From assembly GCF_001304615.2 (NCBI RefSeq), contig NZ_CP032683.1, forward strand, positions 186,001-250,000: 64,000 nt of DNA, written 5' to 3'. The DNA is from Methanosarcina flavescens (GTDB taxonomy: Archaea > Halobacteriota > Methanosarcinia > Methanosarcinales > Methanosarcinaceae). The translations under genes and the position numbers were made by a program. Below are positions 28,014 to 38,082 of this stretch, one piece after another (within the stretch, counting starts at the first letter, position 1; each line of letters begins with the position of its first letter). The notes beneath the pieces are model-generated. The model saw only the letters and a program-made list of their open reading frames with translations, was not told the origin of the DNA and searched no databases.

Positions 28014-30740
28014 TTAGAATTTAGCCCCTTCAAGGTTAGCTCCTTCAAAGTTAGCTCCCTCAAGGTTAGCCCAGTAGAAGATAGCCCTAGAAAGGTTAGC
28101 CTCAGAGAAGTTAGTCCAGTAGAGAATAGCCTTGAAGAGGCTAGTTCTTTCAAGGTTAGCTTTTTCAAGGTTAGCCCTTTCAAGGTCAGCCCATTCAAGG
28201 TTAGCTTCTTTGATATTAGCCTCTTTAAGGTTAGATTTTTTGAGGTTAGCTGCTTCAAGTGTAGCTCCTATAAGACTGGCACCTATAAGGTTAGCTTTGT
28301 TAAGATAAGCCTCTTTAAGGTTAGACTTTTCAAGATTAGCTCCTTCAAGGTTAGCTTCTTCAAGATTAGCCTCTATAAGATTAGCTGAGTGAAGGTTAGC
28401 CCAAGAGAGATCAGACCAGAAGAGGTTAGCTCTTTCAAGATTTACTCCGGAGATGTTAGCTCCTTCAAGAACAGCCCCTTCAAGGTTAGCCCCTTCAAGA
28501 ATAGCTCCCTCAAGGTTAGCCTCTATAAGGTAAGCCCTTTCAAGGTTAGCCCCTATAAGATTAGCTGAGTGAAGGTTAACCCAAGAGAGATCAGACCAGA
28601 AGAGGTTAGCTCTTTCAAGATTTACTCCGGAGAGATTAGTCTTTTTAAGGCAAGCTTCTCTAAGCTTGGCCCCTTCAAGATTAGCTTTTTCGAAATTAGC
28701 CCCTTTAATATTAGCTTTTTCAATATCAGCCCTTTTTAGACAGGATTCTGAAAAATCAGTAAATCTTAGTATGCTATTCGATAGTTTAACGTTTCTCATA
28801 ATTGTTTTTCTAAAACATGTATTGCTGAGGTCGCAATTTGATAAGTCTGCACCGGATAATACCGTTAAAGAAAAGTCACTCTCTCTAAAATCATAACTTA
28901 AGTATTTTAGTAAAGTAACTGCATTACCGCCAAGGAACCCGGTTTCATTTTCCGTTTTCCCCCTGGTGTACTCGATCATACTTAAAAAGAGACTACTTTT
29001 GTTATTGATCATCTCCTTAATGAAACTTATAATCTCGGGAGTGAGCATTTTTTTACGCAGAATATTACTATCAATAATATCCTCATTGATTTCTTGGGAA
29101 AGCTTTTTAGCAATAAAAAATTCCATGAACGATCGATGCATGAACACGAAATTATCTTCAGAATCTCGGTAAATGAAAGAAGCTGTCCTTATCTTTTTAT
29201 TAATGTCATCGATATCGACCCTTCCTTTCATAATGTCCGCTCTAAATTTTCTGTCAACTGTCTCATATATCTCATCTATTGTAATTACATTTTTATTCTC
29301 TGTAAACATTTTAAAAGCTAGCTCTTCCATCACGACTGAAACATATTTTGGGTTTACTTTCCGTTTCTCTCTATTCATCCACTTATTAACATATGTATCG
29401 TATAGCTTTGACTGGGTAATCTCACCTGTTGTTAGCGAAAAATCCGATAGTGTTTGAACTATTAAATTAAGTAGTATAGGACGCTTAGAAAGGTCGCTAA
29501 GATTATATATTTTATTTATTGTTTCATATCGAGCAAACCAGTTAACACCAAAATATCTTTTAAGGTATCTCTTTATATCGTTTTCACTGAATAGACTAAT
29601 ATACACTATCTTTACCTTAGATTTGTCCTTTAACGATATTCCAGTGAAATCCATCGATTCTGGGTCTAGGGACAGCTCCTCGTCCTCTTTGTTCTCAAAA
29701 TAGTGAGTACGGGATGTAATTATAACCTTATTCCGAGCAGATACTAGTGAATTTACCTCATTAAACTTCTCGACAGTACCTTTTGGCAACTCATCATAAC
29801 CATCGAAGACGAATAGTATTTTCCCTTGCCTAAATTTATTCTCAAAATCATTAATACTCAAACCATATAAAATATTGTAATTTTTAATCAGATCTTCTAA
29901 GTTCCAGAACTTTGTAAAATTCTTTAGCTGTACTGATATGGGCAGATAAAAATCGTTGTCCTTAACATATCGATCCGCAAATTGTTTAATTAGATTTGTT
30001 ACATAGGTTGTTTTGCCCGTACCGAAATCGCCTAATATAACTAAGATAGGATAATTTTTTTCTCCCAGCCACTTTTCCACGTACTTATCTATCAATACTA
30101 TATCGTGATGCTCATCTTCATAGCATTTCAGGTCTATATAATAAGCTAAATTTTCAAACGTACTGAAATGATTGAATATATTCTTTGCATATTCTACAGA
30201 AGTATCTTTTTGAAGGTTACATAGTGTACCATATATTCTGTCGAATTGATCAATATAGACCTCTAACAATTTTTCTTTTTCTTCATTACAATCTTTGGAG
30301 TTTCTATATTCTCTCAATGTTTCCTGAAGTATCTCATGTAGATATCGAATTTCAGCCTCTATTCCATTAACCTTATCTACCATATATGGTTTAAAGATCT
30401 CTATGTCTTTGGAAGCATATTCGAATAACTTTTTTTTGTATCTCTTCTTGAAATCATCATAAAACCAATCTAATACCTCTGTTTCAAGAAGCCCATTTAA
30501 TTTTCTATTGAATTCGTCTTTTTCTACAATATCTATATTAATAAACAAGTCTTTTTTTGATTCTTCGATCTCATCTAACATTGTGACCCAATCGGAATAC
30601 TTATCATCATCTTTAATTTCCTTGAATACCTGATCTATGACACTGTCTATAGGATGTTTTCGTAGGATGTTATCTTTAAAATTTTTTACTAGCTTCGTTA
30701 CTTCTAATAGCGCCAAAGCATCATCTATTGCTATTACCAT
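28014..30740 (-). CDS. NACHT-type STAND NTPase with pentapeptide-repeat C-terminus (NLR-like, candidate immune protein)
   Basis: 908 residues. An N-terminal helical region (1-225) is of unknown fold. The NACHT ATPase has Walker A GDFGTGKTT at 237-245, Walker B ILFVFDGYDEL at 308-318, sensor VIITSRTHYF, and a winged-helix part (YVNKWMNREKRK, FMHRSFMEFFIAKKL). From about residue 640 there are some 50 pentapeptide repeats, A(N/D)LxxA(N/D)L, forming a right-handed square helix. This matches bacterial NACHT proteins (bNACHT), several of which protect against phage, with the repeats as likely sensor; by homology it is a candidate defence gene. No separate effector gene is adjacent, so an effector function would have to be in the N-terminal region. 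Low GC, IS elements on one side, no operon. The stop is premature relative to the remnant at 27816-28013; most repeats remain. Confidence 0.88.
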   Translation of the reverse strand: MVIAIDDALALLEVTKLVKNFKDNILRKHPIDSVIDQVFKEIKDDDKYSDWVTMLDEIEESKKDLFINIDIVEKDEFNRKLNGLLETEVLDWFYDDFKKRYKKKLFEYASKDIEIFKPYMVDKVNGIEAEIRYLHEILQETLREYRNSKDCNEEKEKLLEVYIDQFDRIYGTLCNLQKDTSVEYAKNIFNHFSTFENLAYYIDLKCYEDEHHDIVLIDKYVEKWLGEKNYPILVILGDFGTGKTTYVTNLIKQFADRYVKDNDFYLPISVQLKNFTKFWNLEDLIKNYNILYGLSINDFENKFRQGKILFVFDGYDELPKGTVEKFNEVNSLVSARNKVIITSRTHYFENKEDEELSLDPESMDFTGISLKDKSKVKIVYISLFSENDIKRYLKRYFGVNWFARYETINKIYNLSDLSKRPILLNLIVQTLSDFSLTTGEITQSKLYDTYVNKWMNREKRKVNPKYVSVVMEELAFKMFTENKNVITIDEIYETVDRKFRADIMKGRVDIDDINKKIRTASFIYRDSEDNFVFMHRSFMEFFIAKKLSQEINEDIIDSNILRKKMLTPEIISFIKEMINNKSSLFLSMIEYTRGKTENETGFLGGNAVTLLKYLSYDFRESDFSLTVLSGADLSNCDLSNTCFRKTIMRNVKLSNSILRFTDFSESCLKRADIEKANIKGANFEKANLEGAKLREACLKKTNLSGVNLERANLFWSDLSWVNLHSANLIGANLERAYLIEANLEGAILEGANLEGAVLEGANISGVNLERANLFWSDLSWANLHSANLIEANLEEANLEGANLEKSNLKEAYLNKANLIGASLIGATLEAANLKKSNLKEANIKEANLEWADLERANLEKANLERTSLFKAILYWTNFSEANLSRAIFYWANLEGANFEGANLEGAKF

Positions 30741-30984
30741 AATCAGTCAGACCCGTTTACTATTGCTAAATATTTGAAGACTATAATATTAAAATTTTAG
30801 TAATTTTTAAGGAATAGTAATGTCACTAATTGAAGGTTCGAGCCTAATGCAAGTTATACCTGTGAAAGGAAAAACACGTTGGAATTCATTCAGCAACTAA
30901 AAACTCATTAACAACCTCTAAACAGAATAAATCTTAACCCTGCGAGGAGAAATTAATATATACTTCCAATCTGTCAGGGGAAGT

Positions 30985-31458
30985 ATGCTAATTACTACCT
31001 CTCGAAAACCTTCTGCAAGAACCAGGTCGCTTTGCAAGTTGCTTTCGCGGTTTATAGCCGGCAGGTGTATAACACGCGGAAAAATGGGCATGAAGGAACT
31101 CTTGGAGTTTGCGGATGGCGGACCTCTCATAGTTATAGGGGAGTACCACGGAAACCCAGGAGAACTCAGCTTTTATGATGAAAACGGGAAGCTCCTTTTC
31201 TCTATCAGATTTACGGACTGGTATTCCGAGGAATCTGATTCCTACTGGTTCCCTGATGTCGAGCCCGCGCTCTCAGGTCAGGGAGAGATTGCAGATGCCT
31301 TTGAGTCCTTTTTCCAGTTCAAGAGGGTTGAAAGCGACAAAATCGATCAGCTTCCTTCGGATTCCACTCTGATAGTTGTCGGGGAGAAGTATATCGATTT
31401 TATTGGCAGCAAAAAGTCACTTTTTAAACTTAACCTCCGAGGTTTTAAAAAGTACTGA
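30985..31458 (+). CDS. Archaeal Brix-domain rRNA maturation protein
   Basis: 157 residues. The opening [20 protein letters not shown] and the [20 protein letters not shown] block are the signature of the archaeal Imp4/Brix family (COG2136), which act in ribosome assembly by binding pre-rRNA. AGGGG stands before the ATG. The KEOPS Pcc1 gene follows 110 bases downstream on the same strand; Brix and Pcc1 genes are neighbours in many archaea, supporting both calls. Confidence 0.92.
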   Translation: MLITTSRKPSARTRSLCKLLSRFIAGRCITRGKMGMKELLEFADGGPLIVIGEYHGNPGELSFYDENGKLLFSIRFTDWYSEESDSYWFPDVEPALSGQGEIADAFESFFQFKRVESDKIDQLPSDSTLIVVGEKYIDFIGSKKSLFKLNLRGFKKY

Positions 31459-31568
31459 CCTCCAGACCCTTATTTTTATAACTGGCTTTTATAAATCGAT
31501 TTTTCCATCTAATTCAAAAACCGTTAAAACGATTAAAACAAAAAACAGGATTCTTCAGGAGGAATTCC

Positions 31569-31835
31569 TTGAAACTTTTCGCAGAATTCACCTTTGAAAC
31601 CGAAACCGCAGGAACAATCTACAGGGCCCTCCTGCCCGAGCTCAGTGAGAGCTTTTCCGAAAGATCTGTAATAGACCTGTCCCTTGAGGACAAAAGCAGG
31701 CTGGTATTGAGCGTAAAAGCCGAAGATGCCGTTTCCCTTCGTTCAGCCCTCAATACCTGGCTCAGGCTTATCCAGATTGCCCAGGAAATCCTTGAAGTCA
31801 CAAATGAGGCACGTTCTCCATATCAGGTCAGTTGA
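31569..31835 (+). CDS. KEOPS complex Pcc1-like subunit
   Basis: 88 residues starting at TTG 31569, exactly placed after AGGAGG. The pattern (AEFTFETETAGTIYRALLPE, VIDLSLEDKSRLVLSVKAED, RSALNTWLRLIQIAQEILEV) is that of Pcc1, the dimerising subunit of the KEOPS complex, which makes t6A37 on tRNA. Placement behind the Brix gene agrees. The other KEOPS genes (Kae1-Bud32, Cgi121) are not in the window. Confidence 0.9.
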   Translation: MKLFAEFTFETETAGTIYRALLPELSESFSERSVIDLSLEDKSRLVLSVKAEDAVSLRSALNTWLRLIQIAQEILEVTNEARSPYQVS

Positions 31836-32122
31836 TAGATATGGTTTGAAATTAGCATTTTAAAAAATTTCATTATATTCGAATGAGACGTGGATGGCTA
31901 TGAAACATAAGAGTATGCAGGAATATAAAGAAAAAATTAATAGGATTTCTTTTAGCTCGTTTAATTCCGGCAGCAAAAAATAAGTAATATAAATGCTCCG
32001 GAATTTCTATCAGGACTGGAGGTTGTCTCAATTCATTTTATACTTTAACCTTTTTTTGAGTTCTTCTTATCATCTCGAGCTTCTTATGCCTTGCTTTATC
32101 TGAATTTGTTTTTCACATTCTC

Positions 32123-32296
32123 TTAATAACCATGGGCTCTGGATTTTTTTGATCTGGGGCCTTTATTTGGTCTGAAAGCCCTCTCCGGGCATTTCTTGGA
32201 ATCGGTTTTCCCATGCACTTCGAAGCCCAGGCTGAAACATTCGCCTTTCATCTCGTCAATAGCCGTATAAAATCTACAATCTTGGCATGTAGGCAT
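32123..32296 (-). CDS. Small Cys-rich protein
   Basis: 57 residues. The ATG at 32296 follows GGAGGT at good spacing, and a longer start at 32329 lacks this. Cys positions: C-x2-C near the start (PTCQDCRFY), one in GECFSLGF and one in KKCPERAF, a probable four-Cys metal site. The tail is basic (RPNKGPRSKKSRAHGY). Family not recognised with certainty. It may bind zinc or iron-sulfur; function unknown. Confidence 0.65.
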   Translation of the reverse strand: MPTCQDCRFYTAIDEMKGECFSLGFEVHGKTDSKKCPERAFRPNKGPRSKKSRAHGY

Positions 32297-32545
32297 TTGG
32301 ATTACTACCTCCAAATATGTGAAGGCCACCCGGTTTTTATCCCAGAGTGTTTACCCGGATACAGCCTCTGAAGCAAGAAAATCATTTCTCTTCAGATTTC
32401 TTGATTACAGGGATGTATCCTCTAAATAATATGTATCTGTAAATAAAACATTTTTGGTGGTTATCAGAAGGAAGGTAGGTTTACATAAGGGCAACCGCCG
32501 GAAAATTACAACAACTAATTAAAGTTATTTATATATCAGAAAGCT

Positions 32546-32628
32546 TTTGCCTGCAGTTTGCCTGTAGTTTGCCGTTTGCCTATGATTTGCAGTTTGCCTA
32601 TGATTTGCAGTTTGCCTGTGATTTGCAG
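32546..32628. repeat. 18-bp tandem repeat with shorter variants
   Basis: Three full units of TTTGCCTATGATTTGCAG (32575-32592, 32593-32610, and 32611-32628 with one change) are preceded by two 11-bp shortened units (TTTGCCTGCAG, TTTGCCTGTAG) and a 7-base partial from 32546. It lies in the divergent-convergent spacer before the JAMM gene end. Confidence 0.85.
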
Positions 32629-32649
32629 TTTTACAGACTGGATCTTAAA

Positions 32650-33045
32650 TCAGATTTCCTCATAATCCTCAAATTCCACATCGAGTACAGGCAGCTCAAT
32701 AATCTCTCCTTCTCTGTTATAGCATGTCCAGCTTTTTTTATGGTAGGGGCGTCCCACTATGATATGGTAGTTCCCTGTTCTCGAGAAGAGACGAAGATCA
32801 GCCTGAGAGGGGCTGCGGTTCGGGCCCGGATGGCTGTGGACCGAACCAACGGCTTTAATGTTTGGCATCATATAAAGCCTGAGAATTGCGCTCTTATTAC
32901 TTGATTCTGTGCCAGGCAATATAAGAACTTCAGTAATGATGCCTCCTTTTTCCTGCAAAAGACCGGCAAATTCTTGAGGAGCCATGGATTTGCTGGCCTC
33001 AAGAATAAAGTGGAGGGTATCGCGGGCTATTCCTTTAATTTGCAT
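32650..33045 (-). CDS. JAMM/MPN-domain metalloprotease
   Basis: 131 residues. The complete JAMM zinc motif is present: E25 (PQEFAGLL), H70-x-H72 (SVHSHPGPNRS), S80 and D83 spaced as H-x-H-x7-S-x2-D. Such archaeal proteins remove SAMP/ubiquitin-like modifiers or act on sulfur-carrier proteins; the substrate here is not shown. AGGAG lies 11 bases before the ATG. No ubiquitin-like gene is adjacent. Confidence 0.93.
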   Translation of the reverse strand: MQIKGIARDTLHFILEASKSMAPQEFAGLLQEKGGIITEVLILPGTESSNKSAILRLYMMPNIKAVGSVHSHPGPNRSPSQADLRLFSRTGNYHIIVGRPYHKKSWTCYNREGEIIELPVLDVEFEDYEEI

Positions 33046-33318
33046 AAGGGATTATTCTCCTGAAAAGGTATATCTTTTCTGAGGTAATGACTGCCGAGTG
33101 AACCGATTAGATTAGAGCGGTTTTTACCCTGGTTGCTTAAAAACTGAAGATTTCGCGGGTTTAAAAAGCTGTTAGCTTTGTGAGAACATTTTGCTCGACA
33201 GGTCAGGCTCTGGAATTATCTGGCAGCGGGTTTATTTATGGTTTGCATAGACTATTATATAGGAGATTTTATTTCTCAGAGCCTTGTCGGATTGAAGCTT
33301 AGCTCTCAGTGCTGAATA

Positions 33319-34635
33319 TTGTCAGGGGGTACTAGAATAAAAGATATACACTCGGTTTCAGACTCGGAAACGAGCCTGGAAAAAAATTCTGGAATGGATG
33401 TTGGAAAATACCTGGAAAAAGACAGTGATACACACATATCCCTGTATAAAGAGTCGCTTGCAATTCACCGACAACTTGGGGGTGTACTGGAGGTTGCAAG
33501 TAAAATCCGCCTTCGAACTATACATGACCTCAGCGTTGCTTATACGCCAGGGGTTGCCGAGCCGTGCAGGAAAATAAGTGAAGACCCGGAGCTCGCTTAC
33601 CTTTATACCCTGAAGAGAAATACCATTGCTGTTGTCACTGATGGTTCTGCAGTGCTCGGGTTTGGGAATATAGGGCCCCATGCTGCCCTGCCTGTCATGG
33701 AAGGAAAAGCGATAATTTTCAAGGAATTTGCAGGCATTGATGCCTTTCCTATCTGTCTGGATACGCAGGAAACCGAAGAGGTGATAAAAGCGGTAAAGCA
33801 TCTTGCTCCTGCTTTCGGAGGCATTAACCTTGAGGATATCAGTGCTCCCCGCTGCTTTGAAATCGAATCCAGGCTGCGTGAAGCCCTCGAACTACCAGTT
33901 ATGCACGATGATCAACACGGCACAGCGATTGTAGTTTTTGCCGGGCTTCTTAATGCTCTTAAAATTGTGAATAAAGAATTAAACGAGCTTAAAATCGTGA
34001 TTTCAGGCCTTGGTGCTGCAGGCGTTGCAATTTTTCGGTTTTTGGTCCGTGCAGGAGCAAATCCCGCTAAAATTCTTACCTGTGATAGTAAAGGGCTCAT
34101 TTACCAGGGTCGAAAGAACGGCATGAACTCTGTAAAGGAAGAAATTGCCAGGCTTACAAACCCCGGAAAATTGAAAGGAGGGCTCGAAAAAGCTTTTCCG
34201 GGAACTGATCTTTTTATCGGGGTCTCGGTAGGAGGCATAGTTACCGAGGATATGGTTAGCTCTATGGCAAAAGATGCAATTATTATGGCCATGGCAAATC
34301 CTATCCCTGAGATTATGCCAGATGCTGCAAAACGGGCAGGAGCAAGAATTATTGCAACAGGCAGGTCGGATTTTCCAAACCAGCTTAATAATTGCCTGAG
34401 CTTCCCCGGGGTTTTCAAAGGGGCTCTGAGCACCTGTGCAAGGAAAATAACGCCTGAAATGGAAATGGCTGCAGCCCATGCGCTTGCTGACGTCGTAAAA
34501 GTCAGCGAGCTTTCAGAAGATCACATAATTCCTCATCCTCTTGACAGGCATGTAGTACCCGCGGTTGCAAAAGCCGTTGCAGATGCATCACTTGAGAGTT
34601 GTGTTGCCAGGAAGAGTCACGAAGATAAAGCCTGA
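33319..34635 (+). CDS. Malic enzyme (malate dehydrogenase, oxaloacetate-decarboxylating)
   Basis: About 438 residues; converts malate to pyruvate and CO2 with NAD(P). Motifs: catalytic Tyr region SVAYTPGVAEPCR, VTDGSAVLGFGNIGP, Lys in MEGKAIIFKEFAGIDAFPI, metal-binding LEDISAPRCFEIE and PVMHDDQHGTAIV, Rossmann loop ISGLGAAGVAIF, and ANPIPEIMPDAA. It is the short, prokaryotic form without a phosphotransacetylase domain. The start is unsure: TTG 33319 gives a 50-residue polar leader; ATG 33394 (MDVGKYLEK) is another option. An AGGGGG at 33323 has no standard start just behind it. Confidence 0.9.
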   Translation: MSGGTRIKDIHSVSDSETSLEKNSGMDVGKYLEKDSDTHISLYKESLAIHRQLGGVLEVASKIRLRTIHDLSVAYTPGVAEPCRKISEDPELAYLYTLKRNTIAVVTDGSAVLGFGNIGPHAALPVMEGKAIIFKEFAGIDAFPICLDTQETEEVIKAVKHLAPAFGGINLEDISAPRCFEIESRLREALELPVMHDDQHGTAIVVFAGLLNALKIVNKELNELKIVISGLGAAGVAIFRFLVRAGANPAKILTCDSKGLIYQGRKNGMNSVKEEIARLTNPGKLKGGLEKAFPGTDLFIGVSVGGIVTEDMVSSMAKDAIIMAMANPIPEIMPDAAKRAGARIIATGRSDFPNQLNNCLSFPGVFKGALSTCARKITPEMEMAAAHALADVVKVSELSEDHIIPHPLDRHVVPAVAKAVADASLESCVARKSHEDKA

Positions 34636-34807
34636 AAAACCGGTTTAAAGTTCTGTTTGCGGACAGCTTTTCCACCTCTTCAGGTTCATCACTCCTTTTT
34701 ACCTTCTTTTTTTATCTTAACTCCAGGTTCACGGACCAAACTTCAGAATTGATGTTTCGCAAGCAATTTGAATCTAAATTACATACTTTTTCGTCAGGTA
34801 TATAGGG

Positions 34808-34972
34808 GTGATTGGAATAAATTGTAATGATCTGAAAACTGGTCAAACTCTTGTTTGTGAAAGATGCGGGATTGAACTTAAAGTGATAAGTGAATGCACA
34901 GATCACAGCTGCGCTACAGGCTGTGCGGGTGATATGGACTGTTGTGGAGAGCCAATGAAACTGAAAGAATAA
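34808..34972 (+). CDS. Small desulforedoxin-like iron protein
   Basis: 54 codons from GTG 34808, too short to be found by simple ORF length limits. The protein reads TLVCERCGIELKVI and ends DCCGEPMKLKE, the C-x2-C ... C-C-G-x-x-M pattern of desulforedoxin, where four Cys hold one iron. Between the two pairs it has an insert with three more Cys (ECTDHSCATGC) not found in classical desulforedoxin. It may act in electron transfer or oxygen detoxification. It stands alone between malic enzyme and nudC. Confidence 0.7.
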   Translation: MIGINCNDLKTGQTLVCERCGIELKVISECTDHSCATGCAGDMDCCGEPMKLKE

Positions 34973-35046
34973 ACAACAGAATAAGCAATAGAATAAAAAC
35001 GCTACTGTAATCATATATAGAACGAAAAACAATAAGTACGAACATT

Positions 35047-35904
35047 ATGACTTCAAAAAAAAGAGAAAATCCTGCTTTCCCGGAATTTGTCATAGGTGTA
35101 GAGCCGCCAGCCGATAGGGCCGAAAAAGCGCTCTGGTTTATTTTCCGGGACCGTGAGATTCTCCTCAAGCTTAATAATAATCCCGGAGCAATTCCAAGGC
35201 TGATTGACCTGGGAGAGCTTGGGCTTTCAGGTATCAGGGAACAGTATCTCGGAGCCCTTGATGGAACACACTGCTATTCCGTGGAGCTTCCAAATAACGC
35301 GCAGCCTCCTGAAGGAATGGAATTTATGGATCTCAGGCAGGCATATACACAAATGGGTGAAAAGTGTTTTGCGCTTGTTAATAAAGCCGTTCAGGTCATG
35401 GAATGGGACAGGACGAGCCAGTTTTGCAGCAGATGCGGGACAAAAACCCTGCAAAAGCCCGGAGAGAGGGGAAAAGAATGCCCTGATTGCGGAGAGCTTT
35501 TCTATCCCAGAATATCGCCTGCCGTTATCGTGCTTATCCGGAAAGGGCATGAAATTTTACTTGCCAGGTCTCCAAACTTCCCAGATGACATGTATGGTTT
35601 GATAGCCGGCTTTGTTGAGCCCGGAGAGTCTGCTGAAGCTGCGGTTGCCAGAGAAATCAGGGAAGAAGTGGGAATTGAGGTTAAAAATATTACTTACTTC
35701 GGAACACAGGCATGGCCGTTTCCTAATTCTCTTATGATCGGGTTTACTGCGGAATACAGTTCAGGGGAAATCCAGCCCGATGGGTTTGAAATCGAGGACG
35801 CCCGGTGGTTCCCGGCTGGGGATTTGCCAGTATTGCCTGGAAAAATAAGCATTGCAAGAAAGTTGATTGACCATTTTCTTAAAGAAGAAGGGATGGAAGT
35901 TTAA
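35047..35904 (+). CDS. nudC: NAD(H) pyrophosphatase NudC
   Basis: 285 residues. Zinc ribbon CSRCGTKT...CPDCGELFYPRISPAVIVL, then a Nudix box GFVEPGESAEAAVAREIREE with the following EVGIEV, and the NudC-specific array after it (TYFGTQAWPFPNSLMIGFTA, equivalent to SQPWPFPxS). It hydrolyses NADH to NMNH and AMP, and in bacteria also removes NAD caps from RNA. ATG start without a strong ribosome site. Single gene. Confidence 0.95.
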   Translation: MTSKKRENPAFPEFVIGVEPPADRAEKALWFIFRDREILLKLNNNPGAIPRLIDLGELGLSGIREQYLGALDGTHCYSVELPNNAQPPEGMEFMDLRQAYTQMGEKCFALVNKAVQVMEWDRTSQFCSRCGTKTLQKPGERGKECPDCGELFYPRISPAVIVLIRKGHEILLARSPNFPDDMYGLIAGFVEPGESAEAAVAREIREEVGIEVKNITYFGTQAWPFPNSLMIGFTAEYSSGEIQPDGFEIEDARWFPAGDLPVLPGKISIARKLIDHFLKEEGMEV

Positions 35905-36179
35905 GACGGATTCATAATTTTTCAGATTTCTATTTCCAGTTCTACCTTTTTCGATACACTTTATTCACCTGGACGAAAGATCTTTTACCTCTATAAAGCC
36001 AGGAAAGAGTGAATATACCATGTTCTTATTTCAGATGATCCAGCAGCAGAGATAAGAAAAACTCAACCTCAAATTCTAAAAAATTTAAGGTTTTTCTCTC
36101 TTTTTCTTCTCAGGTTCCACAGGCTCGGTTAAAAAGAATCCAAACGGTGCGAAATCTTTGAAATAGATGATAAACGAAA

Positions 36180-37936
36180 TTATATTATACCTTTTTCAAT
36201 TGCTTTATTTAAACAATCTTCTGCTTTTTGTGATATATTAGATAAAGTATATTCTGACGCTAGAAATAAAAGTAGAATCTGAAACGTTTTAATTTCTTCT
36301 GGGGCCTCAATTCCACCGTACTCTTTAGATAGCCGGTAAACCCAGCTTATAAAAATTGCAATATAACAAGAAATTGCAATTGAGTAATGGATCGAGAGAT
36401 ATTTGACATATTTAGTCAAAGTATTCTTTTTTATAATAGAGGTAAGAGGAATTTTATGACTTTTCCGAGCTACTTCTAAGATGTCCATAAAAACAATTAA
36501 AAAAAAGAAGTAAATTCCTATTATGTATTGACCTCTCAATAGAAAAGAACGATACGAGCTATGCCCAAATATTGAGTCATAAACTAAAAAATATAAATCA
36601 AATAATGAAGTAATAAAAGGAATAACAATAATATAAACAAAAAGAAAATCAATAAATCTCTTTACTGTAGTTCTTTTTCTCAATTGTTTTGAAAAAAGTT
36701 TTTCAATTATCTTAAATTGAATTCCCTCTAAGTTCTTGTGACTTGTTGATTCTTCAAGGAAGTTAGTTATTTTTTGCTTAAGTTTTGACTTTAATTCCAA
36801 AAAACAGGGTGTAGGATTTAAATGGAAAAATATGATATAGGTTATAATTGCAAAACCTACAGAAATTAGAAGATAATATATGAGACCCATGTTCATTAAA
36901 TTTGTAGGATGATTGTATGGTATTCCTCCGGCTAGCACCATCATTTCTGATATAATACTCATCTCAGGGTTATTAGTATCAATTGGATCATAAACTAAAG
37001 CTATTTTAAGATACTTTGCAAAATAAATTGCATTAAGAAAAATAATATTATTGCCAATAAACATACAAAAAATATTTTCTATTTTCTTATAATCAACGCA
37101 ATAATTTACGTTGAAAAACTTAAATATAACCTTATTTAAGGAAATTGTAATATAACTAAAAAAAGTGATGCAATGAGAATACTCGATAAAAATAGCATAC
37201 AGTTGAATGACGAATCTGAAAAATAATTATTAACTTGATCTGATGCAGACGTTGCAAAAATGATAGAAAGGATTAAAAGCCCAAACAAAATAAATTTTGA
37301 GCTTGTAACTTCTAATGTCCATGAATTTTGATATATAAACTCAGAGACATTATGTGATCCTTTTCGATTAATCTTCGATCTATTTAATTTATTTAATATT
37401 AAATAAACACCTTCATCAAACAAGAATGTAATAAAAAACAATGCCTCAAATAAAACTACAAGATTAAAAATTAAAAATATCACTACGATAATCACTAATG
37501 TAGGGTTAGCCCAAAATTGAGCATCAAAGGTACTCATCGTTTGTAGTATGTTCCAATGAAGTCTATTTACGCCGAGAATACACGAATGAGTACAAGAAAA
37601 TAAAATGGGAAAACATCTTAATAGGGTTTGTTTCCAAGACAAGGCTTCGGAACGTTTAAAAAACAATCCGCTCCAATTCATTCTTACAGATATAATTTTT
37701 GCTAATAACATTAAGTTCAAAACATATATAAGAATTAATGAAATAGTAATCGAACTGTCACTTACAATTGTTGCTATATACCAGTTGGCTGTAAACTTAA
37801 AACATATAATTAAAGTGAAGTATATTAATATATTAAATATATTCTTAATAATTGACTTAGAATTAATTGAGAAAAATAACCTATTAAATTCCAAAAATAT
37901 ATTATTCTGCTTAATAGCCTGTCTTTTTAAACTCAT
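36180..37936 (-). pseudogene. Polytopic membrane protein of unknown family, split by a frameshift in an A/T run
   Basis: Two minus-strand ORFs (37936-37136 and 37064-36180) appear to be one gene. The second frame is open upstream of its ATG back to about 37165 (SYITISLNKVIFKFFNVNYC...) and overlaps the end of the first, which finishes IASLFLVILQFP. They meet at seven T on the coding strand (plus-strand A7, 37158-37164). Joined, the protein is about 585 residues with roughly ten hydrophobic helices and a charged middle part (LKQKITNFLEESTSHKNLEG). No recognisable motif. AT-rich with no partner genes. Either a decayed gene or a homopolymer sequencing error; two real proteins are less likely because the gap is coding. 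Confidence 0.6.
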
Positions 37937-38082
37937 TCTAGTAGCAATTATTTAGATAGTATTAATTCTTTTCTAATTTATTTCCAAAATTTCCGTTTAT
38001 GTTTATTTTTTCAGTGATCTTCGTCAACAGATTCATTTTTAGTTTACTATTCTCCAGACAAGATTCTGAAATGTAAAAAAGA

